NCBI GenBank assembly: GCA_023055355.1
Contig: JALJCS010000051.1
Span: 2,418,001-2,482,000 of the forward strand
Source: Agelaius tricolor
Lineage: Eukaryota > Chordata > Aves > Passeriformes > Icteridae
Direction of reading: 5' to 3'
DNA length: 64,000 bases
Shown here: positions 60,973 to 64,000 of the stretch, one piece after another
Layout: each line of letters starts with the position of its first letter
Numbering within the stretch: position 1 is the stretch's first letter
The notes under the pieces: generated by a model
Seen by the model: only the letters and a program-made list of their open reading frames with translations
The model's database searches: none
What the model was told of the DNA's origin: nothing
Position numbers and translations under genes: made by a program

Positions 60973-63790
60973 GGCTAGCAGATCTCTGTCACAAAGTCCT
61001 GGGGAGACAACAGGTCTACCCCGATTCCAGCGGGACACCAGGTCTACCCCGGCTTCTCTGGGAGACCAGGTCTACCTCGCCCCAGCGGGACATCAGGTCG
61101 TCCCTGCCCTGGCGGGACAACAGGTCTACCCCGGCCCTGGCCAGGACAACAGGTCTACCCAGGCTTCGCTGGGACATCAGGTCTACCCCAGCACTGTCCG
61201 GGGACAACAGGTCTACCCAGCTCTGTAGGGACATCAGATCTACCTCAGCTCAATAGGGGCAACAGGTCTACCCTTGTTCCGTAGGGCTAGCAGATCTCTG
61301 TCACAAAGTCCTGGAAAGACAACAGGTCTACCCCGATTCCAGCGGGACACCAGGTCTACCCCGGATTCTCTGTGACACCAGGTCTAGCTCTCTCCCGTGG
61401 GACATCAGGTCGTCCTCGCCCTGGCCGGACAACAGGTCTACCGCGGCCCTGGCCAGGACAACAGGTCGACCCTGGCTTCGCTGGGACATCAGGTCTACCC
61501 CAGCTGCGTCCAGGGACAAGAGGTCTACCCAGCTCTGTAGGGACATCAGGTCTACCCCAGCTCCGGCCAGGGACAACAGGTCTACCCTGCTCTGTAGGGA
61601 CATCGGTTCTACCCGAGTTCCGGCCAGGGACAAAAGGTCTACCCTGCTCTGTAGGGACATCAGGTCTACCCCAGCTCCGTCCGGGGACAACAGGTCTACC
61701 CAGCTCTGTGGGGACATCAGGTCTACCCCAGCTCCGTCCGGGGACAACAGGTCTACCCTGCTCTGTAGGGACAACTGGTCTACCTCAACTCAATAGGGGC
61801 AACAGGTCTACCCTTGTTCCGTAGGGCTAGCAGATCTCTGTCACAAAGTCCTGGGGAGACAACAGGTCTACCCCGATTCCAGCGGGACACCAGGTCTACC
61901 CCGGATTCTCTGTGACACCAGGTCTAGCTCTCTCCCGTGGGACATCAGGTCGTCCTCGCCCTGGCCGGACAACAGGTCTACCGCGGCCCTGGCCATGACA
62001 ACAGGTCGACCCTGGCTTCGCTGGGACATCAGGTCTACCCCAGCTGCGTCCAGGGACAAGAGGTCTACCCAGCTCTGTAGGGACATCAGGTCTACCCCAG
62101 CTCCGTCCGGGGACAACAGGTCTACCCAGCTCTGTAGGGACAACTGGTCTACCTCAGCTCAATAGGGGCAACAGGTCTACCCTTGTTCCGTAGGGCTAGC
62201 AGATCTCTGCCACAAAGTCCTGGGGAGACAACAGGTCTACCGCGTTTTCATCTGGACACCAGGTCAACCCGGCTTCTCAGGGAGACCAGGTCTACCTCGC
62301 TCCAGCGGAACATCAGGTCGTCCTCGCCCTGGCGGGACAACAGGTCTTCCCCGACCCTGGCCAGGGACAACAGGTCTACCCGGGCTTCGCTGGGACATCA
62401 GGTCTACCCCAGCTCCGTCCGGAGACAACAGGTCTACCCCGGCCCTGGGCAGGACAACAGGTCTACCCTGGCTTCACTGGGACATCAGGTCTACCCGAGC
62501 TCCGGCCAGGGACAACAGGTCTACCCAGCTCTGTAGGGACATCAGGTCTACCCGAGCTCCGTCCGGGGACAACAAGTCTACCCAGCTCTGTAGGGACATC
62601 TGGTCTACCCCAGCTCCGTCCGGGGACAACAGGTCTACCCAGCTCTGTAGGGACAACTGGTCTACCTCAGCTCAATAGGGGCAACAGGTCTACCCTTTTT
62701 CCGTAGGGCTAGCAGATCTCTGCCACAAAGTCCTGGGGAGACAACAGGTCTACCGCGTTTTCATCTGGACACCAGGTCAACCCGGCTTCTCAGGGAGACC
62801 AGGTCTACCTCGCTCCAGCGGAACATCAGGTCGTCCTCGCCCTGGCGGGACAACAGGTCTTCCCCGACCCTGGCCAGGGACAACAGGTCTACCCGGGCTT
62901 CGCTGGGACATCAGGTCTACCCCAGCTCCGTCCGGAGACAACAGGTCTACCCCGGCCCTGGGCAGGACAACAGGTCTACCCTGGCTTCACTGGGACATCA
63001 GGTCTACCCCAGCTGCGTCCAGGGACAAGAGGTCTACCCAGCTCTGTAGGGACATCAGGTCTACCCCAGCTCCGGCCAGGGACAACAGGTCTACCCTGCT
63101 CTGTAGGGATATCGGGTCTACCCGAGTTCCGGCCAGGGACAAAAGGTCTACCCTGCTCTGTAGGGACATCAGGTCTACCCCAGCTCCGTCCGGGGACAAC
63201 AGGTCTACCCAGCTCTGTGGGGACATCAGGTCTACCCCAGCTCCGTCCGGGGACAACAGGTCTACCCTGCTCTGTAGGGACAACTGGTCTACCTCAGCTC
63301 AATCGGGGCAACAGGTCTACCCTTGTTCCGTAGGGCTAGCAGATCTCTGTCACAAAGTCCTGGGAACACAACAGGTCTACCCCGATTCCAGCGGGACACC
63401 AGGTCTACCCCGGATTCTCTGTGACACCAGGTCTAGCTCTCTCCCGTGGGACATCAGGTCGTCCTCGCCCTGGCGGGACAACAGGTCTTCCCCGACCCTG
63501 GCCAGGGACAACATGTCTACCCTGGCTTCGCTGGGACATCAGGTCTACCCCAGCTCCGTCCGGAGACAACAGGTCTACCCCGGCCCTGGGCAGGACAACA
63601 GGTCTACCCACGCTTCACTGGGACATCAGGTCTACCCGAGCTCCGGCCAGGGACAACAGGTCTACCCTGCTCTGTAGGGAGATCAGGTCTTCCCCAGCTC
63701 CGTCCGGGGACAACAGGTCTACCCAGCTCTGTAGGGACAACTGGTCTACCTCAACTCAATAGGGGCAACAGGTCTACCCTTATATCGTAG
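60973..63790 (+). repeat. Z-length cassette (2818 bp) with a hybrid 627 block
   Basis: Blocks start at 60973, 61285, 61825, 62194, 62707 and 63334. The length equals Z, but the 627 block has a 627-type left end and a 628-type right end (GGATATCGGG near 63108, CTCAATCGGGG near 63300). The terminal 457 block is the E2 form that normally follows a 628 block. It appears derived from an X cassette by deletion. Confidence 0.92.
62707..63333 (+). repeat. Hybrid 627/628 block
   Basis: The left end is 627-type (AGATCTCTGCC, GTCAACCCGG at 62776-62785). The right part is 628-type (GGATATCGGG near 63108, AATCGGGG near 63302). Fusing these blocks in an X cassette would remove the 571 and 369 blocks plus one block equivalent, 1568 bp in total. 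That gives the observed cassette length of 2818 bp. Confidence 0.82.
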
Positions 63791-64000
63791 GGCTAGCAGA
63801 TCTCTGTCACAAAGTCCTGGGGAGACAACAGGTCTACCCCGATTCCAGCGGGACACCAGGTCTACCCCGGCTTCTCTGGGAGACCAGGTCTACCTCGCCC
63901 CAGCGGGACATCAGGTCGTCCCTGCCCTGGCGGGACAACAGGTCTACCCCGGCCCTGGCCAGGACAACAGGTCTACCCAGGCTTCGCTGGGACATCAGGT
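63791..64000 (+). repeat. Partial block: left part of a 312/426-type class 1 block
   Basis: After the marker it carries GGGGAGAC, GATTCCAGCGGG, GGCTTCTCTGGGAG and CTCGCCCCAGCGGG, which is the head shared by 312 and 426 blocks. The window ends before the dimers, so n cannot be determined. Confidence 0.9.

Larger units (their letters stand above)
50839..62706 (+). repeat. Large segmental duplication, copy c, with an internal 1906 bp insertion
   Basis: The block order matches 40478-50439 at offset 10,361 up to 56673, then at offset 12,267 from 58580. The change in offset equals the 1906 bp tandem duplication. The converted 628 block and the CTCAATCGGGG variant are shared with copy b. Confidence 0.92.
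1..64000. repeat. Hierarchical satellite DNA array (27-32 bp monomers, 57 bp dimers, 312-628 bp blocks, 1.9-4.4 kb cassettes) filling the window
   Basis: Every stretch of the window decomposes into monomers of 27-32 bp that nearly all start GGTC (most often GGTCTACC) and end GGGACAACA, GGGACATCA or a close variant. No non-repetitive interval was found. The boundary string GGCTAGCAGATC occurs 134 times, giving 133 complete blocks: 312 bp x10, 369 x26 plus 368 x1, 426 x9, 483 x6, 540 x19, 399/400 x3, 457 x17, 513 x12, 570 x5, 571 x4, 627 x11 and 628 x10. The array continues past both window edges. Base composition is about 60% G+C (35 of 57 in a representative dimer). The lack of any gene over 64 kb and the HOR structure indicate a eukaryotic heterochromatic satellite. 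Location (pericentromeric, subtelomeric, sex chromosome) cannot be told from the sequence. Confidence 0.97.

Noticed and set aside
1..64000. CRISPR array (short conserved string at 27-30 bp spacing)
   Set aside because: There are no unique spacers. The sequence between conserved strings is itself repeated hundreds of times and there are no cas genes.
1..64000. G-quadruplex array or telomeric/subtelomeric simple repeat
   Set aside because: Runs of GGG occur once or twice per dimer and are too far apart for four tracts with short loops. No TTAGGG-type repeat was seen.
1..64000. Satellite derived from or interrupted by a transposon
   Set aside because: No terminal inverted repeats, long terminal repeats, poly(A) tails, reverse transcriptase or transposase coding, or target-site duplications were found. 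The monomer series is unbroken.
1..64000. Immunoglobulin switch-like region
   Set aside because: The array is GC-rich and tandem, but it lacks the GAGCT/GGGGT pentamer organisation. No constant-region exon is present in the window.
1..64000. A novel gene-based system (defence, toxin, secretion or similar)
   Set aside because: There are no genes in the window. What is unusual is the repeat architecture itself.

Overview
The whole 64 kb window is one uninterrupted tandem-repeat (satellite) array. I found no protein-coding gene, RNA gene, transposon, CRISPR array or unique sequence. The array is about 60% G+C (counted on one representative dimer) and keeps many CpGs. Its basic unit is a 27-32 bp monomer that nearly always opens with GGTC (usually GGTCTACC) and closes with GGGACA(A/T)CA. 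This layout, with hierarchical higher-order repeats (HORs) and no genes over 64 kb, points to constitutive heterochromatin of a eukaryote. I cannot name the species or the satellite family from sequence alone.

The array has four nested levels. (1) About 2,250 monomers. (2) A 57 bp dimer (30 bp + 27 bp monomers), which is the unit that expands and contracts. (3) 133 complete blocks of 312-628 bp plus two partial ones. Each is marked once by GGCTAGCAGATC inside a diverged 60 bp boundary module. Every block length fits a two-parameter rule: 255+57n (class 1, 71 blocks) or 342/343+57n (class 2, 62 blocks, with an extra 87 bp monomer triplet), with n = 1 to 5. The only exception is a single 1-bp deletion. 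(4) Cassettes of 4 to 9 blocks in fixed order, each ending with a block that finishes in CCTTATATCG. The recurrent cassettes have constant lengths: X = 4386 bp (four copies), Y = 3842 bp (four copies), Z = 2818 bp (three) or 2932/2931 bp (three).

Layout: partial block 1-281; head-truncated Z-like 282-2247; short hybrid cassette 2248-3556; Z-long 3557-6488; Z-long 6489-9420; X/Y-like mosaic 9421-12608; shortened Y 12609-15454; Y 15455-19296; X 19297-23682; Z 23683-26500; X 26501-30886; Y 30887-34728; Z 34729-37546; Z-long 37547-40477; X 40478-44863; Y 44864-48705; contracted Z 48706-50838; X 50839-55224; truncated Y 55225-57130; Y 57131-60972; Z-length hybrid 60973-63790; partial block to the end.

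Duplications of about 1.9 kb, 2.8 kb and 12.5 kb, a 3.1 kb repeat at 7,173 bp offset, and cassettes about 34 kb apart that resemble each other more than their neighbours all point to repeated unequal exchange. Several blocks look like hybrids formed at the crossover points. Open frames of up to 212 codons occur on both strands because 57 is a multiple of 3. I do not regard them as genes. Coordinates and block lengths were read by hand from the sequence; no alignment was run.
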